Assembly: GCF_001401155.1 (NCBI RefSeq) | Contig: NZ_LJRO01000482.1 | Coordinates: 1 to 64,000, forward strand | DNA length: 64,000 nucleotides | Source: Pseudomonas tremae | GTDB lineage: Bacteria > Pseudomonadota > Gammaproteobacteria > Pseudomonadales > Pseudomonadaceae | Reading direction: 5' to 3' | In this document: one piece after another, positions 42,695-51,419 of the stretch | Layout of the letters: each line of letters begins with the position of its first letter | How positions within the stretch are numbered: position 1 is the stretch's first letter | Notes under the pieces: generated by a model | Told to the model about the DNA's origin: nothing | Database searches by the model: none | What the model saw: the letters and a program-made list of their open reading frames with translations, nothing else | Made by a program: the position numbers and the translations under genes

Positions 42695-43828
42695 ATGGAC
42701 AGCAGCGTAGCTATTTTCACCCCTACAAGGCTTCGTGCTGATCTGCTTCGTGGTCGTCTCGATGTGAGCGTCAGCGCGTCCAGCATTGCCCCGGATTCGT
42801 TGTTCGGTTTTGCTGAACGACGCAACCCGAAGCGCGCGTTTCTGTTCGTGTCGCGTGTTTTGGGGCGTCACATACCGGCGCGTCCGAGCGTGATGCTCAA
42901 AAGCTTTCAGGACCTTGCCCACAAGATCCCGGCAGACCTGCCAGGTCCGGTGCTGGTGATCGGCATGGCGGAAACAGCTGTCGGTCTTGGTGCTGGCGTA
43001 CATCGCGCATACAGCGAGACGCGCTCCGATGCGTTGTATCTGGTCAGCACGCGCCATCCGACCGGCACCGAGCTTTTTGCCCGTTTCGAGGAAGAGCACA
43101 GCCATGCCAGCGCGCATCTGATTCACCTGCCAACCGACCCGGCAATGCGCGAAATGATGCTCACTGCGCGTTCGTTGGTGCTGGTCGATGACGAGGCTTC
43201 CACGGGCAAAACTTTCATCAATCTTCACCAGTCGCTGGTCGAAGCGGGGTTGAGCAAGATCGAGCGGGTGGTTACCTGTGTGCTCACCGACTGGTCGGCA
43301 GGCGCGGTCAGCACGTCGATGGGGGCCTTGGCCGAGCAGGTTTCACTGTTGCAGGGCTCTTATTCTTTTGATGAGGACATCAGCGCACCATTGCCCGACA
43401 TGCCGGAAGTCGGCACCGTCGCTATGGGCGACTGGCCTCTGGTGACTGCCAATGACTGGGGACGAATGGGCGTGCTGTCGGTCGCCGATACGCTGGCGCC
43501 GGGGCTTACCGTCAGCAAGTGTGAGCGTGTGCTGGTGGTCGGTACCAGCGAGTTCGTCTGGCGTCCGTTTCTGCTTGCCGAGCGCCTGGAAAAGGCCGGG
43601 GCAGATGTGCATTTCAGCTCAACCAGCCGTTCACCGATCGCACTGGGCCATGCCATTGATCACGCGCTGTCGTTCTCCGACAACTACGGTCTGGGCATCC
43701 CCAACTTTCTTTACAACGTGCGACCGGGTCAGTTTGACCGGGTGCTGCTCTGCACCGAAACGCCGAGGCAGGCCGTGCCTGCCGAGCTGATCGAGGCGCT
43801 GAACGCCGAGGTGATCTGCGATGAGTAA
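42695..43828 (+). CDS. Phosphoribosyltransferase with C-terminal TRSP domain
   Basis: About 377 residues. The PRPP-binding loop is SLVLVDDEASTGKTF, characteristic of type I phosphoribosyltransferases; NPKRAFLFVSRVLGRHIP and VIGMAETAVGLG precede it. The C-terminal about 110 residues (VLVVGTSEFVWRPFLLAER...STSRSPI) form the TRSP domain, found with these PRTases in Ter islands. Role inferred: base-ribose transfer in making a nucleotide-like metabolite. ATG 42695 has AGGA eight bases upstream; ATG 42626 overlaps the preceding stop and is an alternative start adding 23 residues. It overlaps the next gene by eight bases. Confidence 0.82.
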   Translation: MDSSVAIFTPTRLRADLLRGRLDVSVSASSIAPDSLFGFAERRNPKRAFLFVSRVLGRHIPARPSVMLKSFQDLAHKIPADLPGPVLVIGMAETAVGLGAGVHRAYSETRSDALYLVSTRHPTGTELFARFEEEHSHASAHLIHLPTDPAMREMMLTARSLVLVDDEASTGKTFINLHQSLVEAGLSKIERVVTCVLTDWSAGAVSTSMGALAEQVSLLQGSYSFDEDISAPLPDMPEVGTVAMGDWPLVTANDWGRMGVLSVADTLAPGLTVSKCERVLVVGTSEFVWRPFLLAERLEKAGADVHFSSTSRSPIALGHAIDHALSFSDNYGLGIPNFLYNVRPGQFDRVLLCTETPRQAVPAELIEALNAEVICDE

Positions 43829-44579
43829 CGACCGCCCGCTGATCTTCGTCGATCTGGACGACACACTGTTCCAGACCGCCCGCAAAACACCGGCTGACAT
43901 CGAGAAGCATGTCGCAACGCTGGATGTCAGCGGTAACGCCAATGGCTACATGACCAATGTGCAGAAATCGTTCGCCCACTGGTTGCTTGCCCACTCCGAT
44001 GTGGTGCCGGTGACTGCGCGCAGTGTCGAGGCGTATAGCCGGGTGAAATTGCCGTTCGCCGCCGGCGCTATCTGTTCGCACGGTGGTGTCATGCTCGACG
44101 TCATGGGACGACTGGATCACGACTGGAACGAGCAGATGAAACAGACCTTGGCGGCCTATCAGTCGCGCCTGCATGAGCTGTCTGCCACGACGCTGGCGAT
44201 TGGGCAGGAACTGGGGTTTTCACTGCGCGGGTGGGTGGTCGAAGAGGCGCAGCTGTTCCATTACGTTGTCACCAAGCACAACGAGAGCGATGACAGCATC
44301 CTCGTGAAAGTGCTCGCCGAAGTGCAGGCCCGAGGCTTGCTCGATGGCATGCACATCCATGGCAACGGCAACAATCTGGCATTTCTGCCCGAGGGCCTGG
44401 CCAAGCGTTACGCCGTTCAGGAATGGCTGCGCCGCGACCGGGCGGTCAACGGCGAACGCCCGGTGCTGGGTTTTGGCGACAGCATTACCGATCTGGGTTT
44501 CATGGACGAGTGCGACTGGTGGGCGACGCCTGCTCGCAGCCAGCTGGCGAAAATGTTTGTCGGAGCCGCACATGAGTGA
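43821..44579 (+). CDS. HAD-superfamily hydrolase of the Ter island
   Basis: A 252-residue phosphatase. Motif I is IFVDLDDTLF with the nucleophile Asp and acid/base Asp; motif IV is VLGFGDSITDLGFM. The middle cap region is of Cof or trehalose-phosphatase-like size. It presumably removes a phosphate in the island's biosynthetic pathway. It overlaps both neighbours (eight bases each), so expression is strictly co-ordinated. Confidence 0.85.
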   Translation: MSNDRPLIFVDLDDTLFQTARKTPADIEKHVATLDVSGNANGYMTNVQKSFAHWLLAHSDVVPVTARSVEAYSRVKLPFAAGAICSHGGVMLDVMGRLDHDWNEQMKQTLAAYQSRLHELSATTLAIGQELGFSLRGWVVEEAQLFHYVVTKHNESDDSILVKVLAEVQARGLLDGMHIHGNGNNLAFLPEGLAKRYAVQEWLRRDRAVNGERPVLGFGDSITDLGFMDECDWWATPARSQLAKMFVGAAHE

Positions 44580-45672
44580 TCCCGTTCACGGGCTTGATAC
44601 CGTCGGCAGCGGCAGTTACCAGCGCGATGACGTGCATTTTCTGTTGCGCAGCGTCGAGATGCAGACCACCAGTGTCGAGGAGAAAGAGCGCCTCATTCAG
44701 ACACGGCAAAAGCACTATTCGGAAATGATCAGCGAAGAATCCGCCCCTGGCGCCGCTCATCAGTCTCTGTATGAGCAGGCGCTCAGCCAGAACGGCGAAC
44801 GCATGGCCGATGATGTTCAGGCGCTGGCGCAGGCTCTCGATCGGTACTGCAGCGGGCCTGAAATCATTCTGGTGTCATTCGTGCGCGCCGGGCTGCCGCT
44901 CGGGGTGCTGCTGCGTCGCGCGCTGATCGGGCTTGGCCGTGAAGCGCATCATTACGGCATCAGCATCGTGCGTGACCGTGGCATCGATAAAGTGGCGCTG
45001 GAAGCCATTGTCGAGGCCCACGGCGCGCAGAACATCGTGTTTGTTGACGGCTGGACCGGCAAAGGTGCGATCTCCGGCGAAATACGGCGCAGTCTGGCCG
45101 GAGACTCGCGTTTTCCAGAAGACCCGCGCCTGGTGGTATTGGCAGACCCTTGTGGCTGTGCCTGGCTGGCGGCGTCCGCAGAAGACTGGGTGATCCCGTC
45201 GGGCATCCTAGGCGCAACGGTGTCCGGGCTGGTGTCACGCTCCATCTGGCCGTCAGACGGCGGGCTGCACGGTTGTGTGGTCTATGGGCATTTGCAGGGC
45301 CATGACGTTACCCGTTCATTTATTGAACAGATCGAGAGCCTGCGTCGTCGAAAGGGTTCGACGCTGACGCTGACGCTGGCCCCCTGGACGCCGTCGCAAC
45401 GTACCGGGCTCGGGGCTGCTGCATCACAGGTGATAGCCAGTCTGGCCGAACGCTTCGGGATCAGTAACCTCAATCGCGTCAAACCAGGCATCGCCGAAGC
45501 CACCCGCGCGGTCATGCGCCGGGTGCCGGACCACGTTCTGGTTCGCAACCTGGCAGACAGTGATGTGCAACTGCTGTTGCACCTGACCGGCAAAGCGGGA
45601 ATTGCGGTCGAGGAAGTCGGTGATGTCTTGGGGCCTTACCGGGCAGTGACCATTATTCGGAGTCTCAGCTAA
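44572..45672 (+). CDS. PRTase-like (StiP-type) protein with C-terminal PELOTA RNA-binding domain
   Basis: A 366-residue protein. The N-terminal about 250 residues match the second PRTase family of Ter islands, sometimes labelled cysteine protease StiP: SGPEIILVSFVRAGLPLGVL, HHYGISIVRDRGID, FVDGWTGKGAISGEI. The C-terminal about 100 residues (LGAAASQVIASLAERFGISN...VLVRNLADSDVQLLLHLTGK) look like a PELOTA-type RNA-binding domain. This suggests either transfer onto RNA or RNA-linked regulation. ATG 44572 overlaps the HAD gene by eight bases; the open frame to 44344 is antisense-free shadow and not used. Confidence 0.83.
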   Translation: MSDPVHGLDTVGSGSYQRDDVHFLLRSVEMQTTSVEEKERLIQTRQKHYSEMISEESAPGAAHQSLYEQALSQNGERMADDVQALAQALDRYCSGPEIILVSFVRAGLPLGVLLRRALIGLGREAHHYGISIVRDRGIDKVALEAIVEAHGAQNIVFVDGWTGKGAISGEIRRSLAGDSRFPEDPRLVVLADPCGCAWLAASAEDWVIPSGILGATVSGLVSRSIWPSDGGLHGCVVYGHLQGHDVTRSFIEQIESLRRRKGSTLTLTLAPWTPSQRTGLGAAASQVIASLAERFGISNLNRVKPGIAEATRAVMRRVPDHVLVRNLADSDVQLLLHLTGKAGIAVEEVGDVLGPYRAVTIIRSLS

Positions 45673-46622
45673 TGGCCTTATTCTCGCCTTACGCGCTGGG
45701 GGCAACGCTGTACATGCCTGCTACCCGCGACGACATTATCGACGTGGTCTTCGGCGAAAAGATTCCCGAACTGCGCTCGCTGGTGGTCTGTCTCGAAGAT
45801 GCGGTCGCGCTGATCGATGTCGAGACAGCGCTGCTCAACCTTCGCCAGGTGCTGACCCGCATCCAGGATCGTGGCGGCCGTCCTGCCAAGGGCCCGCTGC
45901 TGTTCGTTCGTCCCCGGGATGCTGCGATGGCGCGGGTTCTAAACGACTGGCCGCTGATGTCGCATGTCGATGGCTTCGTTGTCCCCAAGCTTTCGCTGAG
46001 CAGCCTGACAAGCTGGGAGCAGGCGGTGACCAACCCTGCGCTGGCATTGATGCCTACGCTGGAAACGCCGGAAGTATTCAACCCGACCGCGATGGTCGAG
46101 CTCGGTCAGGCGTTGAAAGCCTCCCTTTACGAGCGGATCATTGCCCTGCGCATCGGTGGCAATGACCTGATGGGCTGCCTGGGCTTGCGCCGCAACCCGG
46201 CCATGACGCTGTATTCAACGCCGATGGGGTATGTCATTCCGATGCTGGCTGGCGTGATGGGCGCGCAAGGCTTTGCCCTGACTGCGCCAGTGTTCGAGCA
46301 ACTGGCCACCCCCGACATCCTGCAGCACGAACTGGCGCTGGATATCACACATGGGCTGGTCGGCAAGACAGCAATTCACCCCTCGCAGGTCAATATCATT
46401 CAGAATGCGCTACGCGTCAGTCTGGAGGACATGAACTCCGCCCGGATGATTTTGAACTCTGTGGCCCCTGCAGTGTTCAAGTACAACGATGCTATGTGTG
46501 AACCGGCTACCCATTACAAATGGGCAACCCACATCATGGAGCGCGCCAAATGGCATGGAGTGTTACCCGCACCCGCTTCGATCATGGATGCCAGCATTCG
46601 ACTCGCTGAGGCAGTTAGCTAG
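45672..46622 (+). CDS. CitE/HpcH-type lyase of the Ter island
   Basis: A 316-residue aldolase/lyase of the HpcH/HpaI (citrate lyase beta-like) superfamily: GATLYMPATRDDIIDVV, LVVCLEDAVALIDVE with metal-binding acidic residues, FVRPRDAAMARV, and IIALRIGGNDLMGCLGLRR. C-C bond cleavage or formation on an acyl or keto acid is expected; the substrate is unknown. The ATG shares one base with the preceding TAA, and the next gene begins directly after its stop. Confidence 0.87.
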   Translation: MALFSPYALGATLYMPATRDDIIDVVFGEKIPELRSLVVCLEDAVALIDVETALLNLRQVLTRIQDRGGRPAKGPLLFVRPRDAAMARVLNDWPLMSHVDGFVVPKLSLSSLTSWEQAVTNPALALMPTLETPEVFNPTAMVELGQALKASLYERIIALRIGGNDLMGCLGLRRNPAMTLYSTPMGYVIPMLAGVMGAQGFALTAPVFEQLATPDILQHELALDITHGLVGKTAIHPSQVNIIQNALRVSLEDMNSARMILNSVAPAVFKYNDAMCEPATHYKWATHIMERAKWHGVLPAPASIMDASIRLAEAVS

Positions 46623-47369
46623 ATGATAGAACCTGACCTTCAAACGCTAGAACCGGATATTGAACCTGTAGGCCCCGATCTTGAAATCGAAGTGGAGCAA
46701 CGCCTGCTGGCGGTGTTCGATTTCGACGGGACTATTACCCGGCATGACAGCTTTGTCCCCTTTCTGAAATTCGCTTTCGGCCAGCGTGCCTTTTCCGTGC
46801 GCATGGCCCGACTGGTACTGCCGAGCATTGGCTACCTGGCCAAGCGCCTGACTCGTGACGAACTCAAGGGCCGTCTGATCAAGGCATTCCTGAGTGGTGT
46901 TGAAGTGCAATGGCTGCAGCAAAAGGCTGAAGCCTTCTGCCAGTCGCACTGGAAACGCCTGATGCGTCCGGCTGCGCTGGAGTCCATTGCGGCTGAAATC
47001 GAGAAGGGCGCCATTGTCACGCTATGTTCAGCATCGCCTGCTATGGTCCTTCAACCTTTCGCTGATCGCTTGAAAGTCGAGCTGATCGGCACCAATCTGG
47101 AAGTCATCGACGGCAAATTGACCGGGTTGATCGAGGGCAGCAATTGCCGCTGTGACTCGAAAGTTGCTCGCCTGGAAAGCGTTTATGGGCCGCTTACGCA
47201 GTTCCGGGTTCGTGCCTGGGGCGACACGCGAGGCGACCACGAACTGCTCGCTGCGGCTCAGGATGCGCACTGGCGGTTGTTCCATCCGACGTGGCGTCGA
47301 GGCCGTTACAAAGGCCCCATTAACGCCAAGTTACACAATCCTGATGGTAAAGACGGGCCAACACGGTGA
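46623..47369 (+). CDS. HAD-IB family phosphatase (SerB-like)
   Basis: A 248-residue hydrolase. After an acidic N-terminal about 25 residues, motif I is LAVFDFDGTITRHDSFVPF; IVTLCSASPAMVLQPFADR supplies motif II Ser; and VRAWGDTRGDHELLAAA is motif IV. This is the SerB-like HAD-IB group with a small helical cap. It is the second phosphatase in the module, suggesting two dephosphorylation steps or two substrates. It starts directly after the CitE-like stop. The ter structural genes follow 47 bases later. Confidence 0.85.
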   Translation: MIEPDLQTLEPDIEPVGPDLEIEVEQRLLAVFDFDGTITRHDSFVPFLKFAFGQRAFSVRMARLVLPSIGYLAKRLTRDELKGRLIKAFLSGVEVQWLQQKAEAFCQSHWKRLMRPAALESIAAEIEKGAIVTLCSASPAMVLQPFADRLKVELIGTNLEVIDGKLTGLIEGSNCRCDSKVARLESVYGPLTQFRVRAWGDTRGDHELLAAAQDAHWRLFHPTWRRGRYKGPINAKLHNPDGKDGPTR

Positions 47370-47416
47370 GGCTGTAACACTTTTATCTGTATCCCGACGT
47401 CCACATGGAGCGAAAA

Positions 47417-48010
47417 ATGGCACTCACTTTGGCAAAGAACCAGACGATCTCACTCGAGAAAACCGCTGGCACCGGCCTCAAGAAAGTCAGCATGGGCCTT
47501 GGATGGGACCCTGAGAAAGCCAGCGGTTTCTTCGGCAAGTTGCTCGGTGGTGGCGGCGGCGATATTGACCTGGACGCTTCCTGCATCATGCTCGACGCTG
47601 AGAAGAATCGCGTTGATCTGGTCTGGTTCCGTCAACTGCAGTCGCGTGACGGTGCCATTGTCCACTCGGGTGACAACCGTACCGGCGAAGGCGCTGGCGA
47701 TGACGAGACCATCAACATCGATCTGGAAAAACTCCCGGCCACCGTCAGCTATCTGGTGTTCACCGTAAACTCGTTCACCGGTCAGAACTTCGAAAAAGTC
47801 GCCAATGCCTACTGCCGTATTGTCGACATGGGCAGCCGTAACGAGCTAGGTCGCTTTGATCTGCCCGAGAAAGGTCAGCACACCGGCGTGGTGATGTCTT
47901 ATCTGTCGCGCACGCCGGCGGGTTGGGATTTCACGGCTGTGGGCAAGGTCACCAATGGTCGTACCGCTGAGGATCTGGTCGATCTGGCCATTGGAGCCAT
48001 ACGCGGATGA
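47417..48010 (+). CDS. terZ: TerZ, TerD-family stress protein
   Basis: A 197-residue TerD-domain protein. Calcium-binding motifs are present: IDLDASCIML and VHSGDNRTGEGAGDDETI. A Gly-rich insertion (GKLLGGGGGD) before the first motif, and the C-terminal TAVGKVTNGRTAEDLVDLAI extension, fit TerZ rather than TerD or TerE. TerD-domain proteins act in the cytosol at the inner membrane with TerB and TerC. ATG 47417 follows GGAGCG; the in-frame ATG 47405 is less likely. It overlaps terA by four bases. Confidence 0.88.
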   Translation: MALTLAKNQTISLEKTAGTGLKKVSMGLGWDPEKASGFFGKLLGGGGGDIDLDASCIMLDAEKNRVDLVWFRQLQSRDGAIVHSGDNRTGEGAGDDETINIDLEKLPATVSYLVFTVNSFTGQNFEKVANAYCRIVDMGSRNELGRFDLPEKGQHTGVVMSYLSRTPAGWDFTAVGKVTNGRTAEDLVDLAIGAIRG

Positions 48011-49218
48011 CCCGACTTGTCCCGGGCGCCAACGCGCCAGTCGCTACCGGTCCATTGACGGTCGAGATCGTTTATTCTCCGCTGGCGGATGCAGACATCG
48101 ATGTGTCTGCGTTTCTGCTCACTGGTTCCGGCAAGGTGCGCGGCGATCAGGACATGTGTTTCTACGGCCAGAAAAGTGTGAACGGCGGCGCTGTTCGGCA
48201 AACCGAAGCGTCAGCGGGTCGTGCCGTGTTCAGCCTTGACCCAAGTCGTCTGGACGCCGTCATCGAGAAGGTAGCCCTGACGGCGACCATCTATGAAAAC
48301 AAGGCCAGCTTTGACAGCGTGTCGCAGCTGGCGTTGAGTATTACCGGCGGTATCGAGGCCGATATCCCTACCAGCGGCATGAAAGAAACCGCGCTGATTC
48401 TGGGCGAGTTTTATCTGCGCCAGGGTGTCTGGAAATTCCGCTGTGTGGGTCAGGGCTTTGCGGGCGGGCTTGAGCCTTTGGCGAAAAACTTTGGCGTTGA
48501 AGTCGCCGCGCCTCAAGATCAACCTGCACCTGCACCTGCACCTGCACCTGCACCTGCACCTGCACCTGCACCTGCACCTGTTCCAGCGCCTGCGGCCAAA
48601 TCGACCGTCAGTCTGAGCAAGATCACCCTGGACAAGACCCGGGCGTCGATCAGTCTGGAAAAATCCAGCGCCGGTTTCGGCGAGATTCGCGTCAATCTGA
48701 ACTGGAACCGCCGCAACGACAGCAAAGGCGGCGGCTTCTTCTCGATGAAGAAGAGCAATGCCATTGACCTTGATGTAGGCTGCCTCTTCGAATTGCAGGA
48801 TGGTTCAAAAGGCGCTGTTCAGGCATTGGGCAACTCGTTCGGATCGCTCAATACCGAGCCTTTCATCAAATTGATGGGTGATGACCGTACCGGCTCGATC
48901 AGCGACGGTGAGTGGCTGCACATCAACGGCGCTCACTGGAGCAAGATTCGTAGAATTCTGTTGTACGCATTCATTTATGAAGGTGCGCCGAACTGGAAAG
49001 AGACAGACGGAGTTGTCACCATTCATGCGCCTGGCCAGCCCCCGATCGAGGTTCGTCTCAACGAAGAGGGTGGTCGTCAGGGCATGTGTGCAATCGCTTT
49101 GCTGGAAAACGACAACGGTGCTGTCAAAGTGACCCGCCGTGTCGACTTCCACAATGGCCACAGCAACATGGACAAGGCCTACGGCTGGGGCATGCGCTGG
49201 GCCGCTGGCTCGAAGTAA
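48007..49218 (+). CDS. terA: TerA, double TerD-like domain protein
   Basis: A 403-residue protein. N-terminal TerD-like domain (1-165, with FAGGLEPLAKNFGVEV at its end), then a Pro-Ala linker at about 171-200 built from a hexanucleotide repeat, then a C-terminal TerD-like domain (VSLSKITLDK..., NAIDLDVGCLFEL, MGDDRTGSISDGEWL) and a final HSNMDKAYGWGMRWAAGSK typical of TerA. The second domain keeps most metal-site residues; the first does not show GDNRTG. It overlaps terZ by four bases. Confidence 0.9.
   Translation: MTRLVPGANAPVATGPLTVEIVYSPLADADIDVSAFLLTGSGKVRGDQDMCFYGQKSVNGGAVRQTEASAGRAVFSLDPSRLDAVIEKVALTATIYENKASFDSVSQLALSITGGIEADIPTSGMKETALILGEFYLRQGVWKFRCVGQGFAGGLEPLAKNFGVEVAAPQDQPAPAPAPAPAPAPAPAPAPVPAPAAKSTVSLSKITLDKTRASISLEKSSAGFGEIRVNLNWNRRNDSKGGGFFSMKKSNAIDLDVGCLFELQDGSKGAVQALGNSFGSLNTEPFIKLMGDDRTGSISDGEWLHINGAHWSKIRRILLYAFIYEGAPNWKETDGVVTIHAPGQPPIEVRLNEEGGRQGMCAIALLENDNGAVKVTRRVDFHNGHSNMDKAYGWGMRWAAGSK
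48523..48576 (+). repeat. Hexanucleotide tandem repeat CCTGCA x9 within terA
   Basis: Nine perfect copies of CCTGCA, followed by a partial copy, encode an alternating Pro-Ala linker between the two domains of TerA. As the unit is six bases, gain or loss of copies keeps the reading frame and changes linker length only. Confidence 0.95.
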
Positions 49219-49269
49219 ACAACACCGCAGAATTTCTGGGCTGGCTGTGCCGCCTCATGGGAGATAGAC

Positions 49270-49719
49270 ATGCTGGACTGGTTGAAAACAAACGCAACAG
49301 CGGCCCGCGACAAGCTGGCAACTGAAGTTTCGAAGTTCAAGAATCGTGAATTCATGGACGCTGTGGTTTCCGGTTGTGCGTTGGTATCTGCTGCAGACGG
49401 CGATATCAGCTCCAGTGAAAAACAGAAAATGGCCGGCTTCATTCAGAACTCTCAGGAACTGAAAGTCTTTGACATGAAAGACGTCATTCAGGGTTTTCAG
49501 GAAGCCTGCTCCAAGTTTGAATTCGATTATGAAATTGGCCGTGCCGAAGCGCTGAAAACCATCGGCAAGATCAAGAAGAAAGAAGACGCCTCCCGTCTGT
49601 TGGTGCGTGTCTGCTGTGCAATCGGTGGCGCAGATGGCAGCTTCGATGAGAAAGAGCGGGAAGTCTGCCGCACGATCTGCCGTGAGCTTGGCCTGAACCC
49701 GACCGATTTCGACCTGTAA
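49270..49719 (+). CDS. terB: TerB family protein
   Basis: A 149-residue helical protein with the two TerB acidic motifs: SAADGDISSSEKQKM and IGGADGSFDEKEREVC. These metal-binding loops place it with TerB/TerB-like proteins, which associate with TerC at the membrane. GGGAG lies upstream of the ATG. It is followed by terC after 25 bases. Confidence 0.92.
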   Translation: MLDWLKTNATAARDKLATEVSKFKNREFMDAVVSGCALVSAADGDISSSEKQKMAGFIQNSQELKVFDMKDVIQGFQEACSKFEFDYEIGRAEALKTIGKIKKKEDASRLLVRVCCAIGGADGSFDEKEREVCRTICRELGLNPTDFDL

Positions 49720-49744
49720 TTTTTACCCTAAGGAACGCAGTTAA

Positions 49745-50779
49745 ATGGAAAGCACCTCTCTAGGCTTCCCTCCACTCACGATGGCGGTTTTCGTCGGTCT
49801 GGCCATTACGGCCATGGCTATCGACATGTTTTCCCACCGCGGGAACAAACCGATCACCCTCGCGCAAGCTTCGGCGTGGTCGATTTTCTGGGTCGCCATT
49901 TCGCTGGCTTTCGCCGGTTTCCTCTATGTGCAGCACGGCTCTGAAGTCGCCACGCTGTTCGTGACCGGTTATGCGCTGGAAAAAGTGCTGAGCGTCGACA
50001 ACCTGTTCGTATTCATGGCTTTGTTCTCCTGGTTCAAGATCCCGGATGGCCTGCGCCACCGCGTACTGTACTGGGGCATCATCGGTGCCATCGTTTTCCG
50101 CGGCATCTTCGTCGCTATCGGCACTGGCCTGCTGGCTCTCGGGCCGTGGGTCGAAGTGGTGTTCGCGGTCATCGTGGCCTGGACAGCCGTCATGATGCTC
50201 AGAGCGGGTGATGACGACGACGAAGAAGTCGACTACTCGCAACACATGGCTTATCGCTTCGCCAAGAAACTGTTCCCGGTGTGGCCAAAGCTGCACGGCA
50301 GCAACTTCTTCGTCCGCCGTTCGGTGCTGGAAGAAGAAGTCAAAAAGCCTGAAAACTCTGGCATCACCCTGGCGGCCAAAGGCGCGCTGTTTGCGACCCC
50401 GTTGTTCCTGTGTCTGGTTGTGGCGGAGATATCCGATGTGCTGTTTGCGTTTGACTCCGTGCCTGCAATCATCGCAGTGAGCCGCGAGCCGCTGATCGTG
50501 TTCTCGGCGATGCTGTTCGCAATTCTCGGTCTGCGTACGCTGTACTTCGTGCTTGAAGCCCTCAAGCGCTACCTTGTGCATCTGGAGAAGGCGGTTATTG
50601 CCTTGCTGTTCTTCATCGCCGTCAAGCTGGGCCTGAACGCAACCAACCACTTGTTCCATCACGGTTACGAGATCAGTGCCAACGCCAGTCTGTTGGTTGT
50701 AGTTGTGGTGTTGATCATCGGTATCGTGGCTAGCCTGCTCTTCCCGGGTAAAGAAGAACCCGCTGAAGAAAAAGCGTAA
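49745..50779 (+). CDS. terC: TerC integral membrane protein
   Basis: A 344-residue protein with about nine membrane helices. Acidic residues in membrane motifs typical of TerC are seen: EKVLSVDNLFVFMALF and EISDVLFAFDSVPAI. An acidic cytoplasmic loop (GDDDDEEVDYSQ) follows helix 5. TerC is thought to be the membrane anchor or metal-ion transporter of the Ter complex, and relatives export manganese or calcium. It lies between terB and terD. Confidence 0.95.
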   Translation: MESTSLGFPPLTMAVFVGLAITAMAIDMFSHRGNKPITLAQASAWSIFWVAISLAFAGFLYVQHGSEVATLFVTGYALEKVLSVDNLFVFMALFSWFKIPDGLRHRVLYWGIIGAIVFRGIFVAIGTGLLALGPWVEVVFAVIVAWTAVMMLRAGDDDDEEVDYSQHMAYRFAKKLFPVWPKLHGSNFFVRRSVLEEEVKKPENSGITLAAKGALFATPLFLCLVVAEISDVLFAFDSVPAIIAVSREPLIVFSAMLFAILGLRTLYFVLEALKRYLVHLEKAVIALLFFIAVKLGLNATNHLFHHGYEISANASLLVVVVVLIIGIVASLLFPGKEEPAEEKA

Positions 50780-50806
50780 ACACTGGATAGAGGAGATAAA
50801 CGCATC

Positions 50807-51382
50807 ATGGCTTTGACTCTGCAAAAAGGTGGCAACCTTTCGCTGTCGAAAACCGACCCTACCCTGACCAATGTCCTCATCGGTCTGGGCTGGGATCCGC
50901 GAGCCACTGACGGCCAGGAGTTTGACCTGGACGCCAGCGCATTCCTGCTGGGCGCCAATGGCAAGGTCCGTAGTGAAGCTGACTTCATTTTCTACAACCA
51001 GCTCAAAAGCGCCGATGGCTCTGTAGAGCACACCGGCGACAACCGCACGGGTGCTGGCGATGGCGACGATGAAGTGCTCAAGGTCGATTTGACCCGAGTA
51101 CCTGCTGATGTCGACAAGGTAGTGTTTGTCGTGACCATTCATGATGCCGACAGCCGCAAGCAGAACTTCGGTCAGGTGGGGGGCTCGTTCATCCGTGTCC
51201 TGAACGAAAAGTCCGGCTCCGAAGTTGTTCGTTATGACTTGGCAGAAGACGCGTCAACCGAAACTGCGATGGTGTTTGCCGAGCTGTATCGCAACGCTGG
51301 CGAGTGGAAGTTTCGCGCTGTAGGCCAGGGTTACGCCGGCGGCTTGAAGGCTGTCGCCAACTCTTTCGGCATGAATTTCTGA
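50807..51382 (+). CDS. terD: TerD stress protein
   Basis: A 191-residue TerD-domain protein. Starts MALTLQKGGNLSLSKTDPTL; calcium sites in FDLDASAFLL and HTGDNRTGAGDGDDE; ends GYAGGLKAVANSFGMNF. TerD binds calcium and is needed for tellurite resistance and phage-inhibition phenotypes in enterobacteria. A strong GAGGAG precedes the ATG. About 65% identical by eye with the next gene, so the two arose by tandem duplication. Confidence 0.93.
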   Translation: MALTLQKGGNLSLSKTDPTLTNVLIGLGWDPRATDGQEFDLDASAFLLGANGKVRSEADFIFYNQLKSADGSVEHTGDNRTGAGDGDDEVLKVDLTRVPADVDKVVFVVTIHDADSRKQNFGQVGGSFIRVLNEKSGSEVVRYDLAEDASTETAMVFAELYRNAGEWKFRAVGQGYAGGLKAVANSFGMNF

Positions 51383-51419
51383 TTCTCGCCCTACCAACTT
51401 TCCAGAAAGGATTACGAAC

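Noticed and set aside
48523..48576. CCTGCA array considered as CRISPR or satellite element
   Set aside because: Six-base units without spacers, in frame inside terA; it is a coding microsatellite.
49760..51142. A 460-codon open frame on the minus strand opposite terC and terD
   Set aside because: It is exactly antisense to two clear genes, is extremely rich in His, Gln and Arg as expected of reverse GC-rich coding sequence, and has no ribosome binding site.
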